A stretch of DNA of 64,000 nucleotides from Allobranchiibius huperziae (GCF_013410455.1 NZ_JACCFW010000001.1:822929-886928); one strand, 5' to 3'. Positions 49,786-59,233 are shown, counted from the stretch's first letter. Numbers and translations: made by a program. The notes: a model not told the origin generated them from the letters alone.

Positions 49786-50595
49786 TCAACCGTCGGCGTC
49801 CGGGCAGCACCGGGGGTGTGCACGCCACAGCCGGTGCTGCACCCGGGGGCTCGGGGTGGTCACGGTGACCGAGACGCCGACCGGCAGCGGCTGCCCGCTC
49901 AGATGGCCCCGGGCCACGAGCCCGACCAGCCCGGACACGACCGCGCGCAGGTCGGCGGGGGCCGACACCGGGCCGAGCATGCCGAGCACGCCGGGAGCAT
50001 CGACGCCGATGGCGGCGACGTCGTCCCACGGGCCACCGGCCGCGATGGCGGCCCACCCCGGGTCGCGGACGGCACGGTGGTGGTCCAGGCACCCCAGGCA
50101 CGGACCGACGCCCGGCCGGATCAGCGGTCCGATCACGGCCCGGCCGGCGCCCAACACGACCGGCAGGTGGGGCACCCCGTCACGGCGCCAGCGTTCGGCG
50201 GCTCTCGCGGGGACGTGTTCCGCGGCGATCAGCACCGCCAGCGTGGTGTGGTCCGGGTCGGCCCGGGCGCCCATCCCGGTCAGCACGTCGCGGATCGCGT
50301 CCGGCACGCTGCCGACACCCGCGACGGTCACCGAACCGGAGACGGCGTCGGGGCCGGTCAACCGGGAGGCGGCGTCGCCGAGCAGGCGCACCACGTCCGG
50401 CCATCGGGTCGACGGCGGCCGGACGAGGTGCGCGCTGCCCCACTGGCGAGCGGTCATCGGTCCCAACCCGATGACCGCCCGTGTCTCGGCGTCACTCAGC
50501 CCACTCAGCACCAGAGCGCGCTCAGCCCCGAGACCCAGTGCCACCTCGCCGGGATCCCGCAGGTGGGCACGGAGCGGGACGGCGGCTGTGCTCAC
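49786..50595 (-). CDS. ThiF/TOMM leader-binding-like protein (Rv3196-like)
   Basis: This 269-residue protein has a winged-helix-like start, a middle [19 protein letters not shown] helical part, and [25 protein letters not shown], which looks like a degraded Rossmann glycine loop. [19 protein letters not shown] contains the Cys pair typical of TOMM cyclodehydratase/ThiF-like proteins, and another Cys pair (RCC) is near the end. No YcaO, precursor peptide or dehydrogenase lies nearby, so a peptide-maturation role is doubtful. The GTG follows CGAGGAGTCCCGCC; an ATG at 50625 is an alternative. Confidence 0.75.
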   Translation of the reverse strand: MSTAAVPLRAHLRDPGEVALGLGAERALVLSGLSDAETRAVIGLGPMTARQWGSAHLVRPPSTRWPDVVRLLGDAASRLTGPDAVSGSVTVAGVGSVPDAIRDVLTGMGARADPDHTTLAVLIAAEHVPARAAERWRRDGVPHLPVVLGAGRAVIGPLIRPGVGPCLGCLDHHRAVRDPGWAAIAAGGPWDDVAAIGVDAPGVLGMLGPVSAPADLRAVVSGLVGLVARGHLSGQPLPVGVSVTVTTPSPRVQHRLWRAHPRCCPDADG

Positions 50596-50705
50596 GGCGG
50601 GACTCCTCGTCGGCGGGAAGTCCACACCCTGGCAGTGGGCACCGACAGGCGCAGAAGTTGTCCACAGGCCACTCGTGGCGCCGTGGTGTTGACGGTGGTC
50701 GGACC

Positions 50706-50711
50706 TACATT
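50706..50711 (+). promoter_or_regulatory. Putative leaderless -10 box for the YgjP-like peptidase
   Basis: TACATT lies 6 nt before the ATG at 50718 and there is no Shine-Dalgarno. Confidence 0.5.
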
Positions 50712-50717
50712 TGGCCC

Positions 50718-51308
50718 ATGAGCTCCTCCTCCGTCGCGGTCGACCCCGACGCGCCCGAGCCCGAGGTGGAGATCCGGCGGTCCACGCGGCGGCGTCGCAC
50801 CGTCTCGGCGTACCGCGAGGGCGACCGGATCATCGTGCTGGTGCCCGCTCGGCTCTCCGCGCGGGAGGAGGCCCGCCTGGTTGCCGACATGGTCGCCCGG
50901 GTGCAGCGATCGACCGCCCGCCGCAAGAGCCCGGGAGACGTCGAGCTCGGCGCGGACGCCGAGCGCCTCTCGCGGCGCTATCTCGGTGGTCTCGCCCGGC
51001 CGACCTCGGTGCGGTGGGTGGACAACCAGCGCACCCGGTGGGGTTCGTGCACCCCGACCCGCGGCACCATTCGGCTCTCGTCGCGGCTGGCCGGGATGCC
51101 GGCGTACGTCGTCGACTACGTGCTGCTGCACGAGCTGGCCCACCTGCTGCGCCCGGACCACAGCCCGGCGTTCTGGGAGCTGCTGGGCGGTTACCCGCGA
51201 TTGGAGGAGGCCAAGGCCTACCTCGACGGCGTGGCCTTCGGCGCCGGCTTCCCCGCGGCCGACGACGACGCGAGCGATGTCGACGACGCGGAGGAGCCGG
51301 CTAGCTGA
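50718..51308 (+). CDS. YgjP/M48-like zinc metallopeptidase (DUF45)
   Basis: This 196-residue protein has the DUF45/SprT-like arrangement: an N-terminal beta-hairpin ([25 protein letters not shown]), then [27 protein letters not shown], then the zinc motif [26 protein letters not shown] (HExxH and a third ligand). The acidic tail is disordered. It starts with ATG and overlaps the convergent NUDIX gene by 8 nt. The substrate is unknown; several relatives sit next to DNA-repair helicases. Confidence 0.9.
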   Translation: MSSSSVAVDPDAPEPEVEIRRSTRRRRTVSAYREGDRIIVLVPARLSAREEARLVADMVARVQRSTARRKSPGDVELGADAERLSRRYLGGLARPTSVRWVDNQRTRWGSCTPTRGTIRLSSRLAGMPAYVVDYVLLHELAHLLRPDHSPAFWELLGGYPRLEEAKAYLDGVAFGAGFPAADDDASDVDDAEEPAS

Positions 51309-51861
51309 GCCCGGCGAGCCCAGGCACGACGACGCGTAGCTCGGGATCGGTATCCACGGGCAGGTCGCGCACGGGCCACCAGCGCACGTCGTCCGACTCG
51401 TCGGAGACGGCCGGTGTCGCGCCCGGCGGTGCCGTCGCGACGAACCGCAGGTCGCGGTGTGACCGACACCGACCGAAGCGCGTGCTCAACTCGTGATGGC
51501 TCAGGTGCGCCAGACCCGGCCGGACGCGAAGGCCCGCCAGACCGGTCTCCTCGGTCGCCTCGCGCAGGGCCGCTTCGGCCACCGACCCGTCGCCCGGCTC
51601 GAGGTGGCCGCCGGGCTGCAGCCACAGCCGGGCCTTCTTGTGGAGTACGAGGCACACGTGTTCGCGGCTCGCGTCATAGACGAACATGCTCGCGGTGAAG
51701 TGGTCCGGCGGCCCGCCGCGCCACATCGCCTCCGGGCCGACCGCGAGGGCCCGCACGAAATCGTCCCTCAGCCGCACCTGCGCGGGGTCGGGTGAAGCAT
51801 GGTCCGCCAGCAGGATCCTCGCGTCGCTCGCCAGCACGTCGTACGACGGGTCGAGACTCAC
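51301..51861 (-). CDS. NUDIX hydrolase
   Basis: This 186-residue protein has the Nudix box [25 protein letters not shown] with the required Glu residues (REATEE). The N-terminal ~40 residues are helical, and a His-rich stretch [22 protein letters not shown] follows the box. The nucleotide substrate is not predictable. The ATG overlaps the TGA of the DUF2342 protease gene (ATGA), so it is the second gene of that operon. Confidence 0.9.
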   Translation of the reverse strand: MSLDPSYDVLASDARILLADHASPDPAQVRLRDDFVRALAVGPEAMWRGGPPDHFTASMFVYDASREHVCLVLHKKARLWLQPGGHLEPGDGSVAEAALREATEETGLAGLRVRPGLAHLSHHELSTRFGRCRSHRDLRFVATAPPGATPAVSDESDDVRWWPVRDLPVDTDPELRVVVPGLAGLS

Positions 51862-53351
51862 CCGCGCGGAGTGTCCGGTCCGTCGGGACCGTTCTCGGGG
51901 CCATCCGAGCCATCCGAGCCATCGGAGCCTTGCTCACCCTCGAACTCGGCCTCACCCTGCGCGAGCAGCGCGTCCAGCGCCGCGTCGACGTCGTCCCGCG
52001 GAGGCTGCACCTGCTCGCCGGTGCGGCGCGCGACGTAGGCCTGCGGGTCGTCCAGATCGGCGGCGGTGGGCGCGAAGTCCGGGTGCTGCCAGGACTCGTC
52101 ACGCGCGTCGGCTCCGGCGGCCTCCTCGAGTGCACCGAAGAGTGCTGCGGCGTCGCGCAAGCGGCGCGGACGCAGGTCCAGGCCCACGAGCGAGGAGAAG
52201 ACGCGCTCGGCGGGTCCGCCGGAGGCGCGGCGGCGGCGTACGGCCTCCGACAAGGCGGCGGCGTGCGGCAGGTGACCGTCGGCCGCGCGGTCGCTGACCA
52301 CGTCGACCCAGCCCTCGACGAGCGCGAGAAGGGTCTCCAGGTGCGCGAGCGCCCGGCGCTGCGCCTCGCTCGGCTCGGGGGTGAACAGCGAGCCCTGCAG
52401 CGCGCTCTGCATCGCCTGGGGGTCGGTCGGGTCGATGTCGCGCAGCGACCGCTCGATGCCCTCGGTGTCGATGCTGATGTCCCCGGCGTAGCTCTGCACG
52501 GCCGCGATCAGAGCGGGGGAGAGCCACGGCACCGCGTGGAAGAGCCGCATGCGGGCCGCCTCCCGGGTCGCGACGTAGAGGTGCACCTCGCCGGCGTCGA
52601 CGCTCTGCCCCTCGGCGAACGCCGCGACATTGGTCGGCAGCAGCACGACCTGGTCGCCGTCGAGCAGCGGGATGCCGATCTCGGCGCCGCTCACCAGGTC
52701 ACCGGCGAGCGCGCCCACCGCCTGGCCGACCTGCATCGCAAACATCGCGTTGCTCATCCGCGCCATCATCGGCTCGATCTGGCCCATCATGGCCGCGGGA
52801 TCGGTGCCGGCGGGCAGCCCTAGCTGCTCCGCGGCGCCGTCCCCCAGCTGACCGAGCTGCTCCCGCATCGCGTGCTGGATCGCGTTGCCCACGCCCGCCG
52901 CGACCGGCTCGACCAGCCGACGCCACATCGGCATGGTGTGCTCGACCCACTCCGCGCGACTCCACGCCAGGCCGGGGCCGACCGCCGCGAAGGTGGTGAC
53001 GTCGTCCAGCCAGAGGTTGGCGACCTGCACGACCTGATCGGTGTCGCCCTTGGTGCGCGCGGAGACCGACTGGTCACCGTCGGTCGCCACCTGCTTGCGG
53101 GCGATGTCGGTGGCCATCTCGATGTTGAACCCGCCATCGGCAGGGCCGGACATCATGGCCTGCATCTGCGCCTGCAGCATGCCCATGGTCGCCGGGTCGA
53201 GGCGGTCGATCCCCATGTTCCTCAGAGCCTCGGCGAACTCCGGGTGCTCGGCCAGCCCCTCACCGGAGAGCAACGAACGAAGCAGCTCGCCCAGGTCCGG
53301 CTGATCGGGGTCGTTCGGGTCGCCGGGCCTACCGGTCGGGTAATCGCTCAC
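51858..53351 (-). CDS. Zinc-dependent metalloprotease, DUF2342 family
   Basis: This 497-residue protein matches the DUF2342 family (Rv3195). It begins SDYPTGRPGDPNDPDQPDLGELLRSLL and has long helices with Met-rich MGMLQAQMQAMM. The metal-binding-type segment reads RALAHLETLLALVEGWVDVVSDRAA, where the His and Glu residues replace a classical HExxH. The acidic Gly/Asp tail (DGSDGSDGPENGPDG) is disordered. The GTG follows CCGAGGAGTTCACC. Longer upstream extension of this frame is antisense to the epimerase gene and was rejected. Confidence 0.88.
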   Translation of the reverse strand: MSDYPTGRPGDPNDPDQPDLGELLRSLLSGEGLAEHPEFAEALRNMGIDRLDPATMGMLQAQMQAMMSGPADGGFNIEMATDIARKQVATDGDQSVSARTKGDTDQVVQVANLWLDDVTTFAAVGPGLAWSRAEWVEHTMPMWRRLVEPVAAGVGNAIQHAMREQLGQLGDGAAEQLGLPAGTDPAAMMGQIEPMMARMSNAMFAMQVGQAVGALAGDLVSGAEIGIPLLDGDQVVLLPTNVAAFAEGQSVDAGEVHLYVATREAARMRLFHAVPWLSPALIAAVQSYAGDISIDTEGIERSLRDIDPTDPQAMQSALQGSLFTPEPSEAQRRALAHLETLLALVEGWVDVVSDRAADGHLPHAAALSEAVRRRRASGGPAERVFSSLVGLDLRPRRLRDAAALFGALEEAAGADARDESWQHPDFAPTAADLDDPQAYVARRTGEQVQPPRDDVDAALDALLAQGEAEFEGEQGSDGSDGSDGPENGPDGPDTPRG

Positions 53352-53420
53352 GGTGAACTCCTCGGTCGGCAGGGTCGGTGAGAGGATGCGTACGTTCCAG
53401 ATAACCACGACGGGCGGTCC

Positions 53421-54464
53421 ATGAGTTCCACAGGTCGACGTGTTCGCGCAGGGCGCAGCGTGGAGACCCTCGCGGTGACCCGCCCGTCCGGGCCGATCGC
53501 CGCCGCCGTCGAGGCGCGGTGGACCGATCGTGGCGGCCTCGTGGCGCAGCTGGAGGACAACCTCACCAGCCCGTTGATCGGCCAGGGGCTGCGGGGCGTG
53601 AGCGCACTGGTGCACGTGGTCACCCCGACCGATCTGCTGCAGGACCAGGCCGAGGACCCGGTCGAACGCCGCGACCGGCTGGTCCGCGAGGTGCGCACCC
53701 TGGTGCTCGCCTGCGCCGCCAGCGCGGTGCGCCAACTCGTCGTCGTCACCGCCGCCCAGGTGTACGGCGCCCTGCCGGACAACCCGATCCCCCTTCCGGT
53801 CGACGCACCGCTGCGCGCCCGCGGTCAGGTGGGCCTCTTCGCCGACCTGGTCGCCGTCGAGGAGGCGCTCGCCGAGGCGGCCCCGGCGTACCCGGGGTTG
53901 CGCATCGCGGTGCTGCGCCCGGCCTCCGTCGTGGGCGGCGTCGACACGCTGACCACCCGGCACTTCGCGGCCCCGCGGCTGCTGCGGGTCGCCGGTGCCA
54001 ACCCGACGTGGCAGTTCTGCCATGTCGACGACCTGGCCACGGCGGTCGAGGTCACGCTCGATCGGCGGCTGGCCGGCGGGCTGCCGGTCGCCTCACCGGG
54101 GTACCTCACCCAGGAGGAGGTCGAGCAGCGCAGCGGCATGCGGGCCGTCGAGGTCGGTGCCAGCACCGCCGGCGCGATCGCGGCGCGGTTGCACCGGCTC
54201 GGCACCCTGAAGTCACCGGAGTCCGATCTGGACTTCGTGATGCACCCGCTCGTGGTCGACTCGGTGACCCTGAGCGCAGCGGGGTGGACCCCCGCGTACG
54301 ACAATGACCTCTGCCTCGCGGTCCTGCTGGAGGATGTCGCCGCGCAGACCCGTGGCGCGCCACGTTTCGGAGCCAGGGACGCGGCCGCGCTGGGCGCTGC
54401 CAGTGCGGCGGTCGCCGTCGGGGCCACGGCCGCGATCATGCGGCGTCGACGACGGAAGGGTTGA
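53421..54464 (+). CDS. SDR/epimerase-like protein lacking the N-terminal glycine motif
   Basis: This 347-residue protein resembles extended SDR (NAD-dependent epimerase/dehydratase) proteins from about residue 60 on. It has GVSALVHVVTP, LVLACAASAVRQLVVVTAAQVYG, LRIAVLRPASVVG and WQFCHVDDLATAVEVTLDR. The usual N-terminal TGxxGxxG cofactor loop is missing: the protein starts MSSTGRRVRAGRSVETLAVTRP, and only 69 nt separate it from the divergent gene. The catalytic Tyr-x3-Lys is not seen either. It is probably a truncated or non-enzymatic family member; it ends in a hydrophobic Ala-rich helix and a basic tail. Confidence 0.72.
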   Translation: MSSTGRRVRAGRSVETLAVTRPSGPIAAAVEARWTDRGGLVAQLEDNLTSPLIGQGLRGVSALVHVVTPTDLLQDQAEDPVERRDRLVREVRTLVLACAASAVRQLVVVTAAQVYGALPDNPIPLPVDAPLRARGQVGLFADLVAVEEALAEAAPAYPGLRIAVLRPASVVGGVDTLTTRHFAAPRLLRVAGANPTWQFCHVDDLATAVEVTLDRRLAGGLPVASPGYLTQEEVEQRSGMRAVEVGASTAGAIAARLHRLGTLKSPESDLDFVMHPLVVDSVTLSAAGWTPAYDNDLCLAVLLEDVAAQTRGAPRFGARDAAALGAASAAVAVGATAAIMRRRRRKG

Positions 54465-54468
54465 GCCG

Positions 54469-54894
54469 GTGGATCACGACGCACGGGTGCGTCTCGCGCA
54501 CCTGCGGGACGCGCCGCTGTCGGTCGACGAGGTGCTCCGGGCCGTGCAGGATCCGGAGGCCGGCGGGGTCGGCCTCTTCGTCGGGCAGGTGCGCGCTCAC
54601 GACCACGCCCAGCCCGTCGTACGGCTGGACTACACCGCGCACCCGACCGCTGAGCAGACCCTGCACGACGTCGTCCGCAGCGTGCTCACCGACGAGATCA
54701 CCGCCGCCGCGGCCGTGCATCGCACCGGCGAGCTCGTCGTGGGCGACCTCGCGGTGGTGGTGGCCGTGAGCGCCGCGCACCGGCAGGCGGCGCTGCGGGT
54801 GTGCGCCGAGTTGATCGACGTCCTCAAGACCACGGTCCCGATCTGGAAGCATCAGGTCTTCGCCGACGGCACGGATGAATGGGTGGGTTTGTGA
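54469..54894 (+). CDS. moaE: Molybdopterin synthase catalytic subunit MoaE
   Basis: This 141-residue MoaE contains GGVGLFVGQVRAHDHAQPVVRLDYTAHPTAEQTL and the active-site KTTVPIWKHQVFADGTDEWVG, with the two catalytic lysines. It transfers sulfur from MoaD thiocarboxylate to precursor Z in molybdenum cofactor synthesis. The GTG start lies 4 nt after the epimerase-like stop. MoeZ, which charges MoaD, is encoded 20 kb upstream; no moaD is visible in this window. Confidence 0.92.
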   Translation: MDHDARVRLAHLRDAPLSVDEVLRAVQDPEAGGVGLFVGQVRAHDHAQPVVRLDYTAHPTAEQTLHDVVRSVLTDEITAAAAVHRTGELVVGDLAVVVAVSAAHRQAALRVCAELIDVLKTTVPIWKHQVFADGTDEWVGL

Positions 54895-55994
54895 CGACTT
54901 CCTATGACGCTCGCGATGCGGGACGTGCAGGCAACGCGCGTCTGGGCGGACTGCGCCCCCGCACCGTGGTGTGGCTGGTGTTCGCTGTCGTGGTGGTGCT
55001 CGCGGTGGCGGCTCTCAACCTGATCCACGTGCCGGTCGCGATCCTGCGGCCGGGCCCGGCGCAGAACACCCTCGGCGCCGTCGACGGCAAGCCGGTGATC
55101 TCCATCTCGGGGCATCCGACCTACCCGACGTCCGGCTCGCTGGACTTCACCACCGTGTCGCTGGCCGGCGGCCCGCAGTACCCCGTCAGCGTGTGGGAGT
55201 GGGCGACCGCGCACCTCAACAGCAACGCGCAGATCGTGCCCGCCGACGAGTACTTCCCCAAGAACGTCACGAGCAAGCAGGTGGAGCAGCAGGACACCAC
55301 CGACATGGCCGACTCCCAGCAGACCGCACAGGTGGTGGCGCTGCGCCAGGCCGGTATCGAGGTGCCCGAGACCGTGTCGGTCGGCATGGTGAGCCCGGGC
55401 TCGCCGGCGGCGAAGTACCTCAAGGTGAGCGACGTCGTACGCAGCATCAACGGCACCGCGCTCGTCCGTCTGACGACCGCGCGTGCGGTCCTGGACAAGA
55501 TCAGCCCGGGCAGCACGGTCACCCTGCAGGTCACCCGCGCGGGCAAGCCGCTCACCCTGCGGATCAAGACCGAGAAGAACACCCAGGGGTCGGGGTCGCT
55601 GCTGGGGTTCTACCCGGTGCCCGACTACACGCTGCCCTTCAAGGTCGACGTCAACGCCGGCGACGTCGGCGGACCGTCGGCGGGCAACATGTTCACCCTC
55701 GCGATCTACGACAAGCTCACGCCCGGGTCCCTCACCGGAGGCAAGAGATTCGCCGGCACCGGCACCATCTCCGAGGACGGCAGCGTCGGACCGATCGGCG
55801 GCATCCGGCAGAAGATGGTGGGCGCCCACGACTCGGGAGCGAAGTACTTCCTCGCGCCGGCCTCGGACTGCAACGAGGCCCACGGGCACATCCCGTCGGG
55901 TCTGACCGTCATCAGGATCTCGAGCTTCGCGCAGGCTGTCGCAGCGGTGGAGAAGGTCGCGTCCGGGCAGGGCGCGGGCCTGCCGTCCTGCTGA
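54891..55994 (+). CDS. PDZ-domain S16 (Lon-like) membrane protease
   Basis: This 367-residue protein (Rv3194c/YlbL-like) has a cytoplasmic start, one membrane helix (about 26-46, VVWLVFAVVVVLAVAALNLIHV), and a PDZ domain (about 160-235, VSVGMVSPGSPAAKYLKVSDVVRSING). A C-terminal S16 Ser-Lys protease domain follows. The catalytic Ser is in DVGGPSAGNMF and the Lys in GIRQKMVGAHDSGA. It faces outside and may cleave membrane or secreted proteins. The GTG overlaps the moaE stop (GTGA). Confidence 0.93.
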   Translation: MTTSYDARDAGRAGNARLGGLRPRTVVWLVFAVVVVLAVAALNLIHVPVAILRPGPAQNTLGAVDGKPVISISGHPTYPTSGSLDFTTVSLAGGPQYPVSVWEWATAHLNSNAQIVPADEYFPKNVTSKQVEQQDTTDMADSQQTAQVVALRQAGIEVPETVSVGMVSPGSPAAKYLKVSDVVRSINGTALVRLTTARAVLDKISPGSTVTLQVTRAGKPLTLRIKTEKNTQGSGSLLGFYPVPDYTLPFKVDVNAGDVGGPSAGNMFTLAIYDKLTPGSLTGGKRFAGTGTISEDGSVGPIGGIRQKMVGAHDSGAKYFLAPASDCNEAHGHIPSGLTVIRISSFAQAVAAVEKVASGQGAGLPSC

Positions 55995-56006
55995 AGTAGG
56001 GCAGCG

Positions 56007-56546
56007 TCAGGCCGTGAGCGTGGCCCGCAGCGCCTCGACCAGCCCGGGGGCGATGTCCTGACCGATGGCGACCTTGTCGTCGGCGTCGTGCGCCCGCTGC
56101 CGCAGCAGGCAGACCGAGGCACCGTCGCGCAGCACCGCCACGAGCAGTCGGACGTCCTGGCGGTCCGGGTGCGCGGCCAGGGCCTCGGCTGCCTTCTCCG
56201 CATCGGTGGGCAGGTCGTTCTCCGCGTCGGGCGGCACCACGAGGCGCTCCACGGCGAGGGCGACCCCGTCGACCTCCGGCGGCCACGCGAGCCGGCCGAG
56301 CATCGACTCCAGGGACGACGTCGGCGCCAGGCCCTCCTGCTCGATGGTGCTGAGGCCGTCCGCGGCGGCGGCACCGAGCTGCGCGGCGAGCGCCGGCTCC
56401 CGGGCCAGCAGCCCGGCGTTGCGCGCGATCGCGAAGAGGCGCGGCGCCTGGTCCCAGCCGGCGGCGGCGACATGGCGTTCGGTGTCGACCGCGCACTCGA
56501 CGAGGGGAGGCAGGATCGTCTCGGGAGTGCTCGGCATACCTGCCAT
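56007..56546 (-). CDS. PPA1309-like conserved hypothetical protein
   Basis: This 179-residue protein (170-176 if an internal start is used) has CAVDTERHVAAAGWDQAPRLFAIARNAGLLA and WPPEVDGVALAVERLVVPPDAENDLPTDAEKAAEALAAHPDRQDVRLLVAVLRDGASVCLLR, the pattern of a conserved actinobacterial family of unknown function. It is divergent from the UPF0182 gene, as in relatives. No membrane segment or catalytic motif is seen. ATG 56546 was chosen arbitrarily over ATG 56537; neither has a good Shine-Dalgarno. Confidence 0.82.
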   Translation of the reverse strand: MAGMPSTPETILPPLVECAVDTERHVAAAGWDQAPRLFAIARNAGLLAREPALAAQLGAAAADGLSTIEQEGLAPTSSLESMLGRLAWPPEVDGVALAVERLVVPPDAENDLPTDAEKAAEALAAHPDRQDVRLLVAVLRDGASVCLLRQRAHDADDKVAIGQDIAPGLVEALRATLTA

Positions 56547-56569
56547 CGTGCCGTACCGCTCGCGCCCGC

Positions 56570-56575
56570 TAGGTT
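56570..56575 (+). promoter_or_regulatory. Putative -10 box of the UPF0182 gene
   Basis: TAGGTT gives a predicted start near 56583 and a leader of about 32 nt before the ATG at 56615. Confidence 0.4.
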
Positions 56576-56614
56576 GAGGGCGTCGTTGCCCGGTGCGTGG
56601 GACGGAAGACCCCG

Positions 56615-59221
56615 ATGAGTGCTGCGGACGGTTCCGGGCGCTCCGGAGGCGCCGGATCCTCGGACGTGCGCGCCCTGCCGCGGCTGGATCGCCGCCGCCA
56701 CTCCCTGCTGCGCCTCACCCTCACCGTCGTCGTCGTGCTCGTCGGCGGCAACCTCGCGGCGAATCTGTGGACCCGGCACCTGTGGTTCGAGAACCTGCAG
56801 TACGCCGGGGTGTACGGCGTGGAGCTGCGCACCCGGGCGGCGCTCTTCGCGATCGCGTTCCTGGTGGTGGAGCTGCTCTGCCACGGCAGCGTCTGGCTGG
56901 CCTACCGCTACCGGCCGATCCGGGTGCCGGACGCCGCGGGCGAGGCGATGCACCGCTACCGGGTGGCGATCGAGCCCTTCCGGCGTGCGGCGTTCGCGGT
57001 CGTGCCGCTGCTGATAGCGCTCATCACCGCGGCCAGCGCCTCGAGCCAGTGGCGCACACCGCTGCTGTGGTGGGCGCGGCAGAGCTTCGGTCAGACCGAC
57101 CCGCAGTTCCACCGCGACATCGGCTTCTACGTCTTCACGATGCCCTTCATCGAGATGCTGATCGGCTTCGGCACGGTCATCCTGATCCTGGCGCTGGTCC
57201 TCGCCACGCTGACCCACTACATCTACGGCGGCATCACCGTCGCCGAAGGCAGGCTCACCTTCACCCGGGTGGCCCGACGCCACCTGTGCCTGCTCGCCGT
57301 CGCGCTGCTGCTGGTGCGCGCCGCGGCGTGGTGGTGGGGCCGCTACGCGCTGGTCTACCGCACCGGGCGCACCCTGACCGGTGTCGACGACACCGACGTG
57401 CGCTCGACGCTGCCGGTGCACGCGATCCTCGCCTGCGCCGCCGTCCTCACCGCGCTGACGTTCCTGGTCACGATGCGCACCCGCAGCTGGCGGTGGCCGG
57501 CCGCCGCGGTGTCGATGCTGATGGCGACCGCCGTGGCGTTCGGCGGCATCTACCCCGAGATCCTGTCCGCCGTCCGCGGCAACACCGCGCGCTCGTCGAA
57601 CGAGGCGACCTACCTGCAACGGGAGATCGACGCCACCCGCGCGGCGTACGGCGTCTCGGACGTGACGGTGCGCGACTACCCGTCCGGTGCGACCCCGACC
57701 GCGGGCCTGACGTCCGCCGCGGCGGGCGTGCCGGTCTTGGACCCGATGGTCGTGACCGGCGCGTTCCAGCAGCTGCAGGGGCTCACGCCGCCGGCCGCGT
57801 TCGCCGCGGGCCTCGACGTCGGCCGCACGGGTGCCGGTGCCTCGGCCGCCCCGACGGTCGTGGGCGCCCGCGGCATCGACCTGTCGGGTCTGCCTGCGAG
57901 CAGACGCGACTGGGTCGGCCAGCACCTCGTCTACACCCACGGCACCGGCGTGGTGAGCGCCCGCGCCGACACCACGACGGCGAGCGGCGCGCCGTCCTTC
58001 CTGACCGACCCCGCCGCGGCCGGCAGCCGCATCTACTTCGGTGGCGGGCTGCCGTCGTACTCGGTCGTGGGCGGCAAGCCGATCGAGGCGGACGGCACGG
58101 CGAGCACGGGCTTCCGGTACGACGGCAGGGGAGGGGTCGCGCTGGGCGGCATCATGCGCCGGCTCGCCTACGCCGCGAAGTTCCGCTCGTGGGACCTGCT
58201 CACGTCGCGTTCCGTCAGCACCACCTCCCGGGTGATCTACGACCGCGACCCCGTCGACCGGGTGCGGCAGGTCGCGCCGTGGCTGTCGGTGGACGAGGGG
58301 GCCTATCCGGTGCAGTCGGGAAGCCGCACCCTGTGGGTCGTCGACGGTTACACCACCTCCGACCGTTATCCCTATGCCGAGCACCAGCCCCTGACCACCG
58401 GGTCGGACACGCTCGGGCGGTCGATCAACTACCTGCGCGGCTCGGTCAAGGCCACGGTCGACGCGTACGACGGAACGGTGCGGCTCTACGCCTGGGACAG
58501 CGACGAACCGGTCCTGCGGGCCTGGGAGAAGGTCTTCCCGGGCACGGTGCGTCCGCGCTCGCAGATGCCCGCCGCGGTGCTCTCGCAGGTGCGCTACCCG
58601 CAGGGTCAGTTCGAGATGCAGCGCACGATCCTGGGGGCCTACCACGTGACCGACCGTGCGACCTTCGCCGACGGCGGGCAGCGCTGGTCCGTGCCGGTCG
58701 ACCCGACGACCGGTGCCGGTGTGCTCCAGCCGTCCTACTACCAACCCGTCACCCTCCCGGGCGCCGCCGGTCGCGGCTACGCGCTCACCTCGTCGTACGT
58801 CGGCGCGGGCGGCACGGGCGCGGTCACCGGCTACCTCGCGGCCGGATCGGACGCCGGGACGACGCCCGGGCAGGTCGGCGCGGGGTACGGGAAGCTCACG
58901 CTGCTCCGGGTGACCGGCTCGGCGCGGGGTCCTGGCCAGTTCCAGAACGACCTGAACTCTTCCGCCGAGCGCTCTTCGAGCATGCCCGGCACGCTCAGTC
59001 AGTTCTTCATCACCGAGGCGCGCGCCAAGGCGAGCGTGAGCAAGGGCAACCTCCTGACGCTGCCGGCAGCCGGCGGGATGCTGCAGGTCGAGCCGCTCTA
59101 CGTACGGCCCAAGGGCGCTTCCTACCCGGTGCTCAAGGCGGTCGTGGTCGGCTTCGGCGGGCGGCTGCGGTGGGGAGCGACGCTGCAGGACGCGCTCGCG
59201 GACCTGTCCACCGCCCGCTAG
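56615..59221 (+). CDS. UPF0182 family large membrane protein
   Basis: This 868-residue protein has about seven N-terminal membrane helices (first LLRLTLTVVVVLVGGNLAANL) with the signature LWFENLQYAGVY and DPQFHRDIGFYVFTMPF. A large extracytoplasmic domain follows, with WDLLTSRSVSTTSRVIYDRDPVDRVRQVAPWL, and AYHVTDRATFADGGQRWSVP near the C-terminus. M. tuberculosis Rv0064/Rv3193c are relatives. The function is unknown; it is conserved across actinobacteria and some cyanobacteria. The ATG was chosen over an upstream GTG at 56597 because GGAAG precedes it. Confidence 0.92.
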   Translation: MSAADGSGRSGGAGSSDVRALPRLDRRRHSLLRLTLTVVVVLVGGNLAANLWTRHLWFENLQYAGVYGVELRTRAALFAIAFLVVELLCHGSVWLAYRYRPIRVPDAAGEAMHRYRVAIEPFRRAAFAVVPLLIALITAASASSQWRTPLLWWARQSFGQTDPQFHRDIGFYVFTMPFIEMLIGFGTVILILALVLATLTHYIYGGITVAEGRLTFTRVARRHLCLLAVALLLVRAAAWWWGRYALVYRTGRTLTGVDDTDVRSTLPVHAILACAAVLTALTFLVTMRTRSWRWPAAAVSMLMATAVAFGGIYPEILSAVRGNTARSSNEATYLQREIDATRAAYGVSDVTVRDYPSGATPTAGLTSAAAGVPVLDPMVVTGAFQQLQGLTPPAAFAAGLDVGRTGAGASAAPTVVGARGIDLSGLPASRRDWVGQHLVYTHGTGVVSARADTTTASGAPSFLTDPAAAGSRIYFGGGLPSYSVVGGKPIEADGTASTGFRYDGRGGVALGGIMRRLAYAAKFRSWDLLTSRSVSTTSRVIYDRDPVDRVRQVAPWLSVDEGAYPVQSGSRTLWVVDGYTTSDRYPYAEHQPLTTGSDTLGRSINYLRGSVKATVDAYDGTVRLYAWDSDEPVLRAWEKVFPGTVRPRSQMPAAVLSQVRYPQGQFEMQRTILGAYHVTDRATFADGGQRWSVPVDPTTGAGVLQPSYYQPVTLPGAAGRGYALTSSYVGAGGTGAVTGYLAAGSDAGTTPGQVGAGYGKLTLLRVTGSARGPGQFQNDLNSSAERSSSMPGTLSQFFITEARAKASVSKGNLLTLPAAGGMLQVEPLYVRPKGASYPVLKAVVVGFGGRLRWGATLQDALADLSTAR

Positions 59222-59233
59222 CGCTGCTCGATT

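Noticed and set aside
53352-54023. N-terminal extension of the DUF2342 protease frame
   Set aside because: It is antisense to the epimerase-like gene; the family N-terminus and the Shine-Dalgarno support GTG 53351.
55706-58744. 1012-residue minus-strand frame opposite UPF0182
   Set aside because: Only its last part follows the PPA1309-like region in a wrong frame; the rest is antisense noise.
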